A DNA stretch of 64,000 bases, from the NCBI GenBank assembly GCA_046290435.1, contig JBKAGO010000002.1:1-64000 (forward strand). The letters run 5' to 3'. The notes beneath the pieces were generated by a model that was not told where the DNA came from, made no database searches, and worked only from the letters and a program-made list of their open reading frames with translations. Below are positions 34,610 to 43,513 of the stretch, piece by piece. Within the stretch, counting starts at the first letter, position 1. The number at the start of each line of letters is the position of its first letter. Source of the DNA: CAVQUE01 sp046290435 (GTDB lineage: Bacteria > Actinomycetota > Acidimicrobiia > Acidimicrobiales > UBA8592). Both the position numbers and the translations under genes were made by a program.

Positions 34610-34920
34610 GACGCCACGGCTCCCCCGCCGACGGCCTCGTCGAGGTCACTGCCGGCCCCGTCAGGTGCGCCGCCGGTGACGGCGAGCTCGTCGTCGAGGA
34701 TGCCGAGGTCGCGGAACATCGCCAGCGTCTCGAGCGCCGATGCCTCGTCGACACGCGAGATCGCGAAGCCGACATGGACGATGGCGTACTCGCCGACGGC
34801 CATGTCGGGCAGGTAGGCGAGGCAGATGTCCTTGCGGATGCCGTCGAAGTCGATGGTGGCCATGCGGGTGCCGCGTTCGTCGCGCACGTCGACGATGCGG
34901 CCGGGTACTGCGAGGCACAT
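34606..34920 (-). CDS. hypC: Hydrogenase maturation chaperone HypC
   Basis: 104 residues. It begins MCLAVPGRI, with the essential Cys2 that holds the iron unit, followed by the OB-fold core (VGEYAIVHVGFAISRVDEASA). A C-terminal Gly/Asp/Ala tail of ~25 residues is longer than in short HypC proteins. It lies one base after hypF and overlaps hypD by four. Confidence 0.95.
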   Translation of the reverse strand: MCLAVPGRIVDVRDERGTRMATIDFDGIRKDICLAYLPDMAVGEYAIVHVGFAISRVDEASALETLAMFRDLGILDDELAVTGGAPDGAGSDLDEAVGGGAVAS

Positions 34921-34921
34921 G

Positions 34922-37231
34922 TCAGTGGGACCTCTCGGTGTCGGGGGAACTGGGAGCAGGGCTATGGGCGGCGACGAAGGCCTGGCCGAGCGCGAGGCCG
35001 CCGTCGTTGGGTGGAACCAGCCGGTGGGTCAGCGGGTCGATGCCGGAACGACGCAGACGCGCCGTGCACAACGAGACCAGCAGGGCGTTCTGGAAGACGC
35101 CACCGGACAGCACGACGCGTTCGGTACCGCCGGCGGCGCAGCCGGCGATGGCGAGCGCATCGACCAGTTCGGCGACGGCGACGTGGAACGCGTGGGAGAG
35201 CTCGCCCGTCGGCGTGCCCGCCCGATACGCGGCGATCAGCCCGGCGAGGACGGGGGCAGCGTCGAAACGCCCGTCGGCGATCGTGAAGCACACGTGCAGG
35301 TCGGATCCGCCGACGCGGGCGGCGGCCACCTCGAGGTCGATGGCGGCCTGGGCCTCGTAGCTGACCCGGTGCCGCAGGCCCAGCAACGACGCCACCGCAT
35401 CGAACAGCCGGCCCATGCTCGACGTGGCGACGCAGCCGAAGCCGGTGGCGAGCTGACGTTCGAGCAGGCCGCGTTCGACGGGCTCGAGTTGCCGCACCGG
35501 CGCCAGGTCGTCGGACCATGCGATGTCTGCGGCGTACAGATGGGCGAGGGCGACCCGATAGGGGTTGCGGATCGCGGCGTCGCCGCCCGGCAGCGGCACC
35601 GTGGCGAGATGGCCGATACGTTCGGCGGAAGCGGCGTCGGCCAGCAGCACCTCGCCGCCCCAGATGGTGCCGTCGGGGCCGTAGCCGGTGCCGTCGAAGG
35701 CGAGGCCCACCACCCGATCGGTGGGCGCCAAACGGTGCTCGGCCATCACCGCTGCGACATGGGCGTGGTGGTGCTGGACCGCGACCACCCGATCGCCGTG
35801 GTGGCGCCGGGCCCAGCGGGTGGTGGCATAGCCGGGGTGGGCGTCGACGGCCACGACGTCGGGGGCGATGTCGTACAGGGAGCGATACTGCTCGACCGAC
35901 GCCTCGAACGCGGCCAGGGTCTCGAGGTTCTCCATGTCGCCGACGTGCTGACTCACCCAGGCCTGGTCGTGCGACGCCAGGCAGAACGTGTTCTTCAGGT
36001 CGCCCCCGACGGCGAGCACCGTGCGCTCGGCCGGCCACCACGGCACGGGCACCGGCGCGTAGCCACGGGCACGGCGCACCGGCAGCAGGTCACCGTCGAC
36101 CACCCGCACCACGGAGTCGTCGCAGGGCAGGTGGATGGGCCGGTCGTGGGTGAGCACGGCGTCGCACAGCGGCGCCAACCGGTCGAGGTCAGCGTCGCGA
36201 TACGCGATGGGCTCGCCACCGACGTTGCCGCTGGTCATGACGAGTGGACCTGCGACGTTGCGGATCAGCAGGTGCTGGATGGGGGTGTGGGGCAGCATCA
36301 CGCCGACGAGCGGATTGCCCGGCGCGACGAGCGGCGACAGCGCGGTGTCGGCCGTGGCTCGCAGCAACACGATGGGCCGCGCCGGCGAGGTCAGCTGGGT
36401 GGCCTCGGCGTCGCCGACCTCGGCGATATCGCGTGCCGCGTCGAGGTCGCGCACCAGGACGCCGAAGGGCTTGTCGGGTCGGTGCTTGCGGTCGCGCAGG
36501 CGCTGTACGGCCTCCGAACTCGTGGCGTCGCAGGCGAGGTGGAACCCGCCCAGGCCCTTGACGGCCACGGTGAGCCCCATCCGCAGCGCGTCGACCGCGA
36601 GACCGAGCGCCGCGTCTCGCCCGGTCGGCGGGTCGCCATTGCCGGGCCGGAAGGTCAGGACCGGCCCGCAGTCGTGGCATGCGATGGGCTGGGCGTGGTA
36701 GCGGCGATCGCCGGGATCGGCGTACTCGGCGGCGCACGACGGGCACATGGCGAAGTCGGCCATGGTGGTGGCCGGCCGGTCGTAGGGCAGGTCGCGGATG
36801 ATGGTGAAGCGAGGCCCGCAGTTGGTGCAGGTGACGAAGGGGTGGCGGTACCGGCGGTCGGCGGGATCGAACAGTTCGGCGACGCAGTCGTCACAGACCG
36901 CCGTGTCGGGCGGCACCAGCGTCCGAGCGCCGGCGACCGAGCGGCTCTCGACGATGCGGAAGCCCGGCTCGACGGCCGCGTCCGACGGGCGGCGGGTGAG
37001 GTGGTCGACCCGGGCCAGCGGCGGCGCATCGTCGACGAGTCGGCGCACGAGCTCGCCGATGGCACCGGCGGATCCGGCGACGTCGAGGAACACGCGCGTC
37101 GAGTCGTTGCCGACGCTGCCGTCGATACCGAGCTCGTGGGCCAGGCGGTGCACGAACGGCCGGAAGCCGACGCCCTGCACGATGCCGGTGACCTCGATCC
37201 GCTCGACCACCCGGGCACCGGCGGCGCTCAC
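34922..37231 (-). CDS. hypF: Carbamoyltransferase HypF
   Basis: 769 residues from GTG 37231, overlapping the NHL gene stop as GTGA. Domains in order are an acylphosphatase-like domain (~1-90, GIVQGVGFRPFVHRLA), two zinc fingers (CDDC...CTNC and CPSC...CHDC), a YrdC-like domain (KGLGGFHLACDATS) and a Kae1-like domain (HHHAHVAAVMAEH, FDGTGYGPDGTIWGGE). HypF makes the carbamoyl group that becomes CN. It is full length and all key segments are present. Confidence 0.95.
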   Translation of the reverse strand: MSAAGARVVERIEVTGIVQGVGFRPFVHRLAHELGIDGSVGNDSTRVFLDVAGSAGAIGELVRRLVDDAPPLARVDHLTRRPSDAAVEPGFRIVESRSVAGARTLVPPDTAVCDDCVAELFDPADRRYRHPFVTCTNCGPRFTIIRDLPYDRPATTMADFAMCPSCAAEYADPGDRRYHAQPIACHDCGPVLTFRPGNGDPPTGRDAALGLAVDALRMGLTVAVKGLGGFHLACDATSSEAVQRLRDRKHRPDKPFGVLVRDLDAARDIAEVGDAEATQLTSPARPIVLLRATADTALSPLVAPGNPLVGVMLPHTPIQHLLIRNVAGPLVMTSGNVGGEPIAYRDADLDRLAPLCDAVLTHDRPIHLPCDDSVVRVVDGDLLPVRRARGYAPVPVPWWPAERTVLAVGGDLKNTFCLASHDQAWVSQHVGDMENLETLAAFEASVEQYRSLYDIAPDVVAVDAHPGYATTRWARRHHGDRVVAVQHHHAHVAAVMAEHRLAPTDRVVGLAFDGTGYGPDGTIWGGEVLLADAASAERIGHLATVPLPGGDAAIRNPYRVALAHLYAADIAWSDDLAPVRQLEPVERGLLERQLATGFGCVATSSMGRLFDAVASLLGLRHRVSYEAQAAIDLEVAAARVGGSDLHVCFTIADGRFDAAPVLAGLIAAYRAGTPTGELSHAFHVAVAELVDALAIAGCAAGGTERVVLSGGVFQNALLVSLCTARLRRSGIDPLTHRLVPPNDGGLALGQAFVAAHSPAPSSPDTERSH

Positions 37232-38463
37232 CCAAGCTCCCAGATGGTCACACGGTTGTTCCCCGAGTCGGCCACCGCGACGCGCCCCGCGTGCAGGGAG
37301 ATGCCGTAGGGCCAACAGAACGTGTCGTCGCGCACTGCGTCCCAACGGTTCTCGCCATTGGTCCCGAAGTCGGGCTGGCCGAGGACGTGATCGGCGGGTA
37401 CCCCGCTGCGGTCCGGAACGGTGTCCCAGACCAGGATCCGGTTGTTGGCCGTGTCGGCCACCGCCATGGCGTCGCCGGCGCCGACCGGGGCGATGTCGAT
37501 GGCGTAGGGGAACCGCAGCGACGACGCCGTCTGGGGCTGATACGGAAACTCGCCGGCGCTGACGAAATCGGGCTGGCCGAAGACCATGCCGGCGGCGGTG
37601 TCGCCCGTCGGCGGCGGCTGCCAGCCGAGAATGCGGTGGTTGCCGGCGTCGGCGACGAACAGCGTCGCCCCCGTGCCTGCAACCGCGTGGGGCCAGCGGA
37701 AGCTCGCGGGCCCGAGCTCGCCGCGGTTCTCGTCACGCGACGCAGCGTCGGGCTGGCCGAGCACGACCGCCGGCATCTGATCGGGTTCGGGGATGCCGTC
37801 CCAGGCAAGCACCCGGCGGTTGCCGGTGTCGGCGACCCACAGGCGACCGTCGATCATCGCCACGCCGAAGGGCCAGTAGAAGCCGATGGGGCTGCAGCCG
37901 GTGCCCCGGTTCTCGTCGACCGAGCAGTCGTCGGGCTGGCCGATGATCAGGTCCGGCGCGACATCGCCGGAGTGGGGCACCTCGTCCCACACGAGCAGGC
38001 GATGGTTCCAGGCGTCGGCCACGACGAGGCGGCCCTCGTGCACGAGCACACCCGTCGGCAGCCGCATCCCCCGGCCCGGACCGCGACCACCGGCCTGGGC
38101 GCCCTCGGAGAAGAAGTCGGGTTGGCCCAGCACCACGTCGGCGTCGGCATGGGACCCCAGCGCTGCGGGGTCGTGCCAGATCATCACCCGGTGATTACCG
38201 GTGTCGCAGACCACGAGCCGCTCGTCGTCGAGCCACACGCCGCGGGGCGCGTACATCTGGGACCGGGTCGGCGCGGCATCGGGGAGCATGAGCCCGCCAA
38301 GCGCCGGCGCACCCAGCCACACCGCCGGGTGCGCCCCACCCGAACAGTCGCCGACGCCCGACGGACCCGGCGCGCTCCAGCCGGTGGAGGTCCGGGCGTG
38401 CAACGACACCGACACGACATCGACGCCCGGCGTCGGCTCCCCCACCCCGACCGGGCCGGTCAC
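37228..38463 (-). CDS. Hydrogenase-associated NHL-repeat beta-propeller protein
   Basis: 411 residues with six NHL-type repeats. The repeated core is VADTGNRRVLAWD-like (also CDTGNHRVMIW, ADAWNHRLLVW, ADAGNHRILGW, ADTANNRILVW, ADSGNNRVTIW), interleaved with five (V/I)(L/I)GQPD motifs. A six-bladed propeller is expected. No signal peptide is seen. The start is GTG 38463, overlapping the NifU-Rieske stop (GTGA). NHL genes are known from operons of high-affinity hydrogenases in actinobacteria; the precise role is not established here, but it may be a scaffold or maturation factor. Confidence 0.85.
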   Translation of the reverse strand: MTGPVGVGEPTPGVDVVSVSLHARTSTGWSAPGPSGVGDCSGGAHPAVWLGAPALGGLMLPDAAPTRSQMYAPRGVWLDDERLVVCDTGNHRVMIWHDPAALGSHADADVVLGQPDFFSEGAQAGGRGPGRGMRLPTGVLVHEGRLVVADAWNHRLLVWDEVPHSGDVAPDLIIGQPDDCSVDENRGTGCSPIGFYWPFGVAMIDGRLWVADTGNRRVLAWDGIPEPDQMPAVVLGQPDAASRDENRGELGPASFRWPHAVAGTGATLFVADAGNHRILGWQPPPTGDTAAGMVFGQPDFVSAGEFPYQPQTASSLRFPYAIDIAPVGAGDAMAVADTANNRILVWDTVPDRSGVPADHVLGQPDFGTNGENRWDAVRDDTFCWPYGISLHAGRVAVADSGNNRVTIWELG

Positions 38464-39392
38464 GATCCTGCGGCCCTGATCCAGACGTGGCCGTCCTCGA
38501 CGCGGGTGGGGATCTGGGTGAGCTGCGCGTTGGCGGCGGTGAGGCACTCGCCCGACGACGCATCGAAACGGAACCCGTGCCAGGGGCAGGTGATGACACC
38601 GTCGTCGAAGCTGCCGCCGTCGAGCGACAGACCCTGATGCACACACTGGTTGCGGAACACCGCGATGCGGGTGTCGTGGTTGGTGACCACGAAGCTGTCG
38701 ACGATGGCCGGGTCGCCGCCGGCGGCCGGCGCGATCTGGACGTCGGCGCGCACCATCGACCCCGCGGCGACGGCCTCGAGGGGCAGGACCTGGACCCAGC
38801 CGGTATCGGCGGCCTCGGGCTTGCGACCGACCTGGGACAGCGGGATGAACGCCGCCGTCGGCTGATCCTCGAGGACCTCGATGCGCTCGATCTCGTCGAC
38901 GAGGCGCACGAGGGCCTCCTCGACGCCCTCGCGCAGGGTCACCGCCGACATCGAACAGCCACTGCAGCTGCCGTGGAGACGCACGAACGCTGTGTCGCCC
39001 TCGACCCGGACGAGCTCGACGTCGCCGCCGTGGGACTGCAGGTAGGGCCGCACCGTGGTGAGCGCCTGACGGGCCCGGGTGGCGGGGTCGGCGCGCACGA
39101 TGCCGTGCAGCGCGAACACGGCGTGGACGTTGGGGTCGTCGACGAGCTCGAACAGGAGCTCCTTGCCGCGGGGGTCGTCACGCAGGGTCCGGACGATGTG
39201 CACCAGCGCCGGCCGGTGGAACGCCTCGATGGCCTCCTGCAGCTCGCGGCCCCGGTCGCGGGCGTCGCCCTCGAGGGCGTCGATGGCTGCGACCGCGGCA
39301 TCGACCGCGGCGGCCAGGTCCTCGAAGGTCAGTTCGGCGGTGGCGGCCTGCGGGACCGAGCCGGGCGCCGACGACTGCTCGGTGACGCTCAT
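38460..39392 (-). CDS. NifU-like/Rieske fusion protein of the hydrogenase operon
   Basis: 310 residues. An N-terminal helical part (~1-100) leads to a NifU C-terminal-type domain with CSGC (LHGSCSGCSMSAVTL), then a Rieske domain with Cys-Val-His and Cys-Pro-Trp-His (NQCVHQGL...CPWHGFRFD). It therefore probably carries a [2Fe-2S] Rieske centre and an Fe-S scaffold site. In the operon it could pass electrons from the hydrogenase toward the respiratory chain or supply clusters. The start overlaps the TPR gene stop and the stop overlaps the NHL start. Confidence 0.9.
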   Translation of the reverse strand: MSVTEQSSAPGSVPQAATAELTFEDLAAAVDAAVAAIDALEGDARDRGRELQEAIEAFHRPALVHIVRTLRDDPRGKELLFELVDDPNVHAVFALHGIVRADPATRARQALTTVRPYLQSHGGDVELVRVEGDTAFVRLHGSCSGCSMSAVTLREGVEEALVRLVDEIERIEVLEDQPTAAFIPLSQVGRKPEAADTGWVQVLPLEAVAAGSMVRADVQIAPAAGGDPAIVDSFVVTNHDTRIAVFRNQCVHQGLSLDGGSFDDGVITCPWHGFRFDASSGECLTAANAQLTQIPTRVEDGHVWIRAAGS

Positions 39393-40711
39393 GTGGAGTC
39401 CTGCCGTTGAATCGATTCGTGTTTGGCGATCTCGTCGAGGACCGAGCGCACCGCCATGACCGCCTGCTGCTCGTCGAACTCCTCGAAGATCGACCGGGCC
39501 TCGTGCAGGCGGGCCTTGGCCTCGTCGAACACGCCCAGGTGGGCCAGGGCATTGCCCTGGTTGGCGAGCACCCGGGCCCGGCCCTGCGGATCGGTCTGGC
39601 GGTCGCGGGCGGCCAGCACCTCCTCGTAGAGCTGCACCGCCTCGGCGATGTTGTCGGCCTGATGCTTCGACGGCATGTACACCAGCGCATTGGCGAGGTT
39701 GAGCTGGGTGCTCGACCAGCGCTCGGGATGGCTGTCGGGCGTGAAGTACCGCAACGCCTCACGCATGCTCTGCACGGCGACACCCACACGGAGCTGGTCG
39801 GATGCCTCGGTCATCGGCATCGACAGGTAGGCGAGGCCCAGGTTCGCGTTGGCGATCGCGAACGTCTCCGGTGCGGTCTCGGCGTTCACCAGCGCCATTG
39901 CCTGGTGATAGTGGTTGATGGCCTGCTGCATCAGCCGGGGCGCGGCCTCGGACATCTCCTGGAACATGGCCCCGGCCGCGACGTGGAGCTCGGCCCGGCT
40001 GACCACGAGGTCGGTGCCGGCCAGTGTGTCGAGCGCCGCCTGGAACGTGACCGAGGCCCGCTTGGTCCCGCCCTCGTCGAGCTGGGCGTGGGCGAGCTGG
40101 CCCATCAGCTGGCCGCTGAGCGCCGGCGACACCGGCGATGCGGCCAACGCGCCGGCCTCGAGGTGTTCGACCGCGGCGGCGATGTCGCGCCGGGCCAGAG
40201 CCAGGGTGGCGTGGCCCGCGTGGGCCATCGCCGCGTACTCGCCCTCGGTCCCGGCAGGATCGGGCGGCAGATCCGCGAGACCGAGGGCGAACCCGAGCAG
40301 GGCGACATGGGCCGACAAGGCCGGGTCGCCGAGGTGTGCGGCACGGCCCGCGAGGGCTTCGTAGCCGTCTTCGCTCGGGAGGAGAACGAGCCGATTCGCC
40401 TCGCTGACGGGATCGTCTCCCGAAAGCAGTGCGAGGGCACCGTCGGCGTCGTCGGCCAGGGCCCGCTCGTAGAACGCCAGCCCATCGGGCCACACCGCGG
40501 GGATGCGACCCGCGACCAGGTCGGTGCGGGCGGCGTCGAGCGCATCGCCTGCGGGGACGAGCAGGTAACCCGCTGGGAGCGGGAACACGCCGACGGGTTG
40601 GGGCCGGGCCACGATGGCCACCCCGGTGCTCGTCGTCGTCGATGGCGTCGTCGATGGTGTCGGGGCCGAGGGCGCAGTCGCGGTCGGTTCATCCACGGGG
40701 GATTCCTTCAT
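39389..40711 (-). CDS. TPR-repeat protein of the hydrogenase operon
   Basis: 440 residues. After a Thr/Pro/Ala-rich N-terminus (~1-30) and a segment VGVFPLPAGYLLVPAG, the rest is helical repeat: several TPR-like units, clearest near the C-terminus (FAIANANLGLAYLSMP; SSTQLNLANALVYMP; GRARVLANQGNALAHLGVFDEAKARL). Such repeats bind partner proteins, here probably hydrogenase subunits or chaperones. No catalytic motif. The start overlaps the preceding small gene by ATGA and the stop overlaps the NifU-Rieske start. Confidence 0.85.
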   Translation of the reverse strand: MKESPVDEPTATAPSAPTPSTTPSTTTSTGVAIVARPQPVGVFPLPAGYLLVPAGDALDAARTDLVAGRIPAVWPDGLAFYERALADDADGALALLSGDDPVSEANRLVLLPSEDGYEALAGRAAHLGDPALSAHVALLGFALGLADLPPDPAGTEGEYAAMAHAGHATLALARRDIAAAVEHLEAGALAASPVSPALSGQLMGQLAHAQLDEGGTKRASVTFQAALDTLAGTDLVVSRAELHVAAGAMFQEMSEAAPRLMQQAINHYHQAMALVNAETAPETFAIANANLGLAYLSMPMTEASDQLRVGVAVQSMREALRYFTPDSHPERWSSTQLNLANALVYMPSKHQADNIAEAVQLYEEVLAARDRQTDPQGRARVLANQGNALAHLGVFDEAKARLHEARSIFEEFDEQQAVMAVRSVLDEIAKHESIQRQDST

Positions 40712-40986
40712 GGGTGCAGGGGTCCTTCGATGTCGCGTTCGGCGCCCCGTCGGATCCAGTGCGCAGCGATCTCGGCGTGGCGAGGGCTGCGGTACGGGCC
40801 GACGCGGCGCCGGACGGCCTCGTCGGTGAAGACCACGGCCACGTCGACGAACCAGCGGCCGCGTTCGGCGACGACGAACGTCTCGACCGCGAGGGCGAGG
40901 TGCCCGGTGCCAGGAGCGCGGCCGGGACCCCACGCCGGGCGGTCCGGTGGCTCACCGACATCGTCGTCGTCATCGGAGGCTGACAC
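40708..40986 (-). CDS. Small hydrogenase-operon protein (unknown)
   Basis: 92 residues. The N-terminal ~25 residues are acidic and Pro/Gly-rich; the core is LAVETFVVAERGRWFVDVAVVFTDEAVRRRVGPYRSPRHAEIAAHWIRRGAERDI, an alpha/beta pattern with no known motif. GTG 40986 gives a 17-base overlap with the preceding gene; a later start is possible. The stop overlaps the TPR start. Its place in a tightly coupled operon says it serves the hydrogenase; function unknown. Confidence 0.7.
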   Translation of the reverse strand: MSASDDDDDVGEPPDRPAWGPGRAPGTGHLALAVETFVVAERGRWFVDVAVVFTDEAVRRRVGPYRSPRHAEIAAHWIRRGAERDIEGPLHP

Positions 40987-41266
40987 GCAACGCCCCGTTC
41001 CCGACGTCCCAGACCGCGGGACGCTCCCCCACCGGCGGGTCCTCCGGAGGCAACGCCTCCCAGATCAGCGTCGACCGGTCGCCCTGCGGGTTGCGCTGCT
41101 TGAGCAGCAGCCCGCCGCCCTCGGGCCCGATGAGCGGGAGCAACCACAGCTCGCCGTCGCGGGGCACCGCGACCAGCGCATCGGCCGGGAAGTACTCGCG
41201 GGCCACCTCCGCCGAAAGCCGTAGTGATCCATCGGCGGTGAAGCTGACCGTGACCGGGACGCTCAT
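40970..41266 (-). CDS. Small hydrogenase-operon protein (unknown)
   Basis: 98 residues from ATG 41266, which overlaps the protease stop (ATGA). The sequence is mostly beta (PVTVSFTADGSLRLSAEVAREYFPADALVAVPRDGELWLLPL...GGLLLKQRNPQGDRSTLIWEAL...VWDVGNGALRVSL) with no cysteine. I do not recognise a family name; position and size resemble the unnamed accessory genes found after the subunit and protease genes in actinobacterial group 2a hydrogenase operons. Confidence 0.75.
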   Translation of the reverse strand: MSVPVTVSFTADGSLRLSAEVAREYFPADALVAVPRDGELWLLPLIGPEGGGLLLKQRNPQGDRSTLIWEALPPEDPPVGERPAVWDVGNGALRVSLR

Positions 41267-41790
41267 GGGGCATCCCAACCACCTCGGATCAGGGCCACGA
41301 CCTGGTGCATCGCATCCTCGACCGGCGGCGACAGCGGCGCACCGGGCTCGGTCTGGGCGGCCTCGATCAGGTAGACGACGATGTCGTCGGGGTACTCGTC
41401 GGCCAACAGCCAGCGGCCGAACGACAGGGCGTGATCCCAGCGGAACTGATGGGTGTGGATGCCGTCGAGCGACGGGAGATCCTCGAGCTCTGCGCCCGGG
41501 ATGCAATAGACGGTGCCGGCCTCGGCGCCGGTGGCCGACGCATCGACGATGATCACCCGGCGAGCCCCGCGCATCTTGAACGCGACATCCATGCCGGCGG
41601 TGCCGCCGTCGACCAGGGTGACGCCGTCGGGCACGCCCTGGTCCCACAGGTGGCGGACCAGGATGGGGCCGACGGCATCGTCGCCGCGCAGCAGGTTGCC
41701 GCAGCCGATCACCACGATCTGGTCGCGCGGGTGAGCGCTGAGCGCGTCGTCGAGCGCGAGCCGACGGGCCTCGTCCACGCTCAGGGGCAT
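41263..41790 (-). CDS. Hydrogenase maturation endopeptidase (HyaD/HupD family)
   Basis: 175 residues from ATG 41790, 11 bases after the large-subunit stop. The family motif IGCGNLLRGDDAVGP near residue 28 includes the nickel-sensing Asp, and VDGGTAG and IVDAS segments follow. It cuts the C-terminal peptide of the nickel-loaded large subunit; that substrate is the adjacent gene product, which has a 19-residue tail after its final His. The first ~22 residues precede the usual start of the fold. Confidence 0.9.
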   Translation of the reverse strand: MPLSVDEARRLALDDALSAHPRDQIVVIGCGNLLRGDDAVGPILVRHLWDQGVPDGVTLVDGGTAGMDVAFKMRGARRVIIVDASATGAEAGTVYCIPGAELEDLPSLDGIHTHQFRWDHALSFGRWLLADEYPDDIVVYLIEAAQTEPGAPLSPPVEDAMHQVVALIRGGWDAP

Positions 41791-41801
41791 CGGCCGGGCC
41801 C

Positions 41802-43409
41802 TCAGACCATCCCGTTGACGACGAACCGCGACAGTTCCTTGCCGGTCTTGCCGTCGTAGGCGTGGACGGTGCAGACCAGGCAGGAGTCGAAGCTGCGGGC
41901 CACCAGGCCGAGCTCGACGGGGTCGGAGGTGTCGACGATGGGGGCACCGACGAGGGCCTGTTCGATGGGGCCGAGCACACCCTCGGTGTCGCGGGGGCCG
42001 ATGTTCCATGCCGTCGGGGTGACGACCTGGTAGTTCTCGATGCGGCCGTCCTCGATGACGATCCAGTCCGACAGCGACCCGCGAGCAGCCTCGGTGGAAC
42101 CGAAGCCCTTGCCCGAGGCGTGTTCGACGGGCTTGGTGTAGAAGCTGCCGTGGAGGTCGATCTCGTCGAGCCAACGGCGGGCCCACTGGTAGTACTTGGG
42201 TCCCTCGTGCATGCGGGCCAGCTGGCGGACCATCACCGAGGGTCCGATCTTGCCGAGGATGTCGAGGAACAGCGGGTCGTCGTCTTGGTGGGCGGCGGCG
42301 CCGGGGGCGCCCGCGACGACCCGGCGGGCCAGGGGGCCGACCTCGAGGGGGACGTGACCCAGTCCCTCGACGTCGTAGCGCGGCGACTTCGCCCAGGAGT
42401 ACTTGTCCTGCTTCGAGCCCTCGGCCGGGTCGATCGGGACGGTGCGACCCTCCCAGGGGTGCAGCAGGCCCGATCCCTCGTAGTACGAATGCGCGGTGTC
42501 CTCGGCGACCCGCATGTGGTCGAACTCGGAGAACTGGCCCTCGGCGTAGACACCAGAACGGTTGATCAGCGCGGCGTTGCGGCCCTCGATGGTGGGGTTC
42601 TCGTACTCGCTCGGCTCGAAGTAGGTGCCGGTGGCGAGATAGTTGCCGGGGCCGGCGCCGTATTTGTCGAGCCCGATGTCGAGGCAGTAGCGGATGAAGA
42701 AGCCGCAGTCGCTGTTGTGGTGCGATTCGTTCTCGTCGACCCAGGCGAGCACGTCCTCCCAGGTGCGGTTCTCGAGCCAGCGATCGATGGAGCAACCCAG
42801 CCACTGGCCCTCGAGCCAGGCGTTCTTCCAGTTCTCGAGGATGGCGATCGACCGGGTGACCTCGGCCAGGGTGGGGGCGCACATGACGCCGCCGGGGACC
42901 ATGAAGCTCGAGTGCGGCCACTGGCCGCCGAACATCGCGTACACCTCGACCGGCTTCTGCGACAGGACGACACCGGTCTGGTAGCTCTCGCCCACGTACG
43001 GGGCGAAGCGGCGTACCGCCTCTTCGTACAGCGGCGACTTGGCGTAGTTCTTGTTGGTCAGGTCGATCGCGAACAGCGCGTAGAAGTAGCGCGGGATGGA
43101 CTGCAGCGTCTCGCAGGCCTGCGCGATGTTGCGGATGAGCGTCGCGTTGGGCGGCAGGTGCGTGCTCCACGCGGTGTCGAGCGCGTACGCCGACTTGTAC
43201 AGATGGCTGCCGCCGCAGATCCCGCAGATGCGCGGCGTCACGATGAGACCGGCCTGGGGATCCTTGCCCTTGAGGATCATCTCGAAGCCCCGGAACATGC
43301 CGGCGGTGGTCCAGGCCGAACTGACGACGCCGTCGTCGATGGTGACCCGGACGTCGAGGTCGCCCTCGACCCGGCCGAGCGGGCTGACATGGAGATCGAT
43401 GGTGCTCAT
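41802..43409 (-). CDS. hucL: [NiFe] hydrogenase large subunit, group 2a (Huc type)
   Basis: 535 residues from ATG 43409. The N-terminal nickel ligands lie in RICGICGGSH (Cys62, Cys65) and the C-terminal ones in DSCLVCTVH (Cys510, Cys513), with His516 as the expected cleavage site and a 19-residue tail to be removed. Both ends use Cys, not Sec. The sequence (IDLHVSPLGRVEGDLDVRV, WPHSSFMVPGGVM, AWNIGPRD) matches the group 2a uptake enzymes of cyanobacteria and mycobacterial Huc as I remember them. It oxidises H2 and passes electrons to the small subunit. A 104-base spacer with repeats separates it from the small-subunit gene. Confidence 0.95.
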   Translation of the reverse strand: MSTIDLHVSPLGRVEGDLDVRVTIDDGVVSSAWTTAGMFRGFEMILKGKDPQAGLIVTPRICGICGGSHLYKSAYALDTAWSTHLPPNATLIRNIAQACETLQSIPRYFYALFAIDLTNKNYAKSPLYEEAVRRFAPYVGESYQTGVVLSQKPVEVYAMFGGQWPHSSFMVPGGVMCAPTLAEVTRSIAILENWKNAWLEGQWLGCSIDRWLENRTWEDVLAWVDENESHHNSDCGFFIRYCLDIGLDKYGAGPGNYLATGTYFEPSEYENPTIEGRNAALINRSGVYAEGQFSEFDHMRVAEDTAHSYYEGSGLLHPWEGRTVPIDPAEGSKQDKYSWAKSPRYDVEGLGHVPLEVGPLARRVVAGAPGAAAHQDDDPLFLDILGKIGPSVMVRQLARMHEGPKYYQWARRWLDEIDLHGSFYTKPVEHASGKGFGSTEAARGSLSDWIVIEDGRIENYQVVTPTAWNIGPRDTEGVLGPIEQALVGAPIVDTSDPVELGLVARSFDSCLVCTVHAYDGKTGKELSRFVVNGMV

Positions 43410-43430
43410 GGTGCTGTGGATCCTGGGGTT

Positions 43431-43491
43431 CGGTGCGGTGTCGGGCGGTGCGGTGTCGGGCGGTGCGGTCTGGCGGTGCGGTGCGGTCTGG
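43431..43491 (-). repeat. Tandem repeats between hydrogenase small- and large-subunit genes
   Basis: Two copies of CGGTGCGGTGTCGGG (+ strand) followed by shortened variants CGGTGCGGTCTGG and CGGTGCGGTGCGGTCTGG. They fill most of the 104-base spacer, the longest gap inside an otherwise overlapping part of the operon. Confidence 0.85.
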
Positions 43492-43513
43492 CGTCGTGCC
43501 GGCGGAGCGAGGC

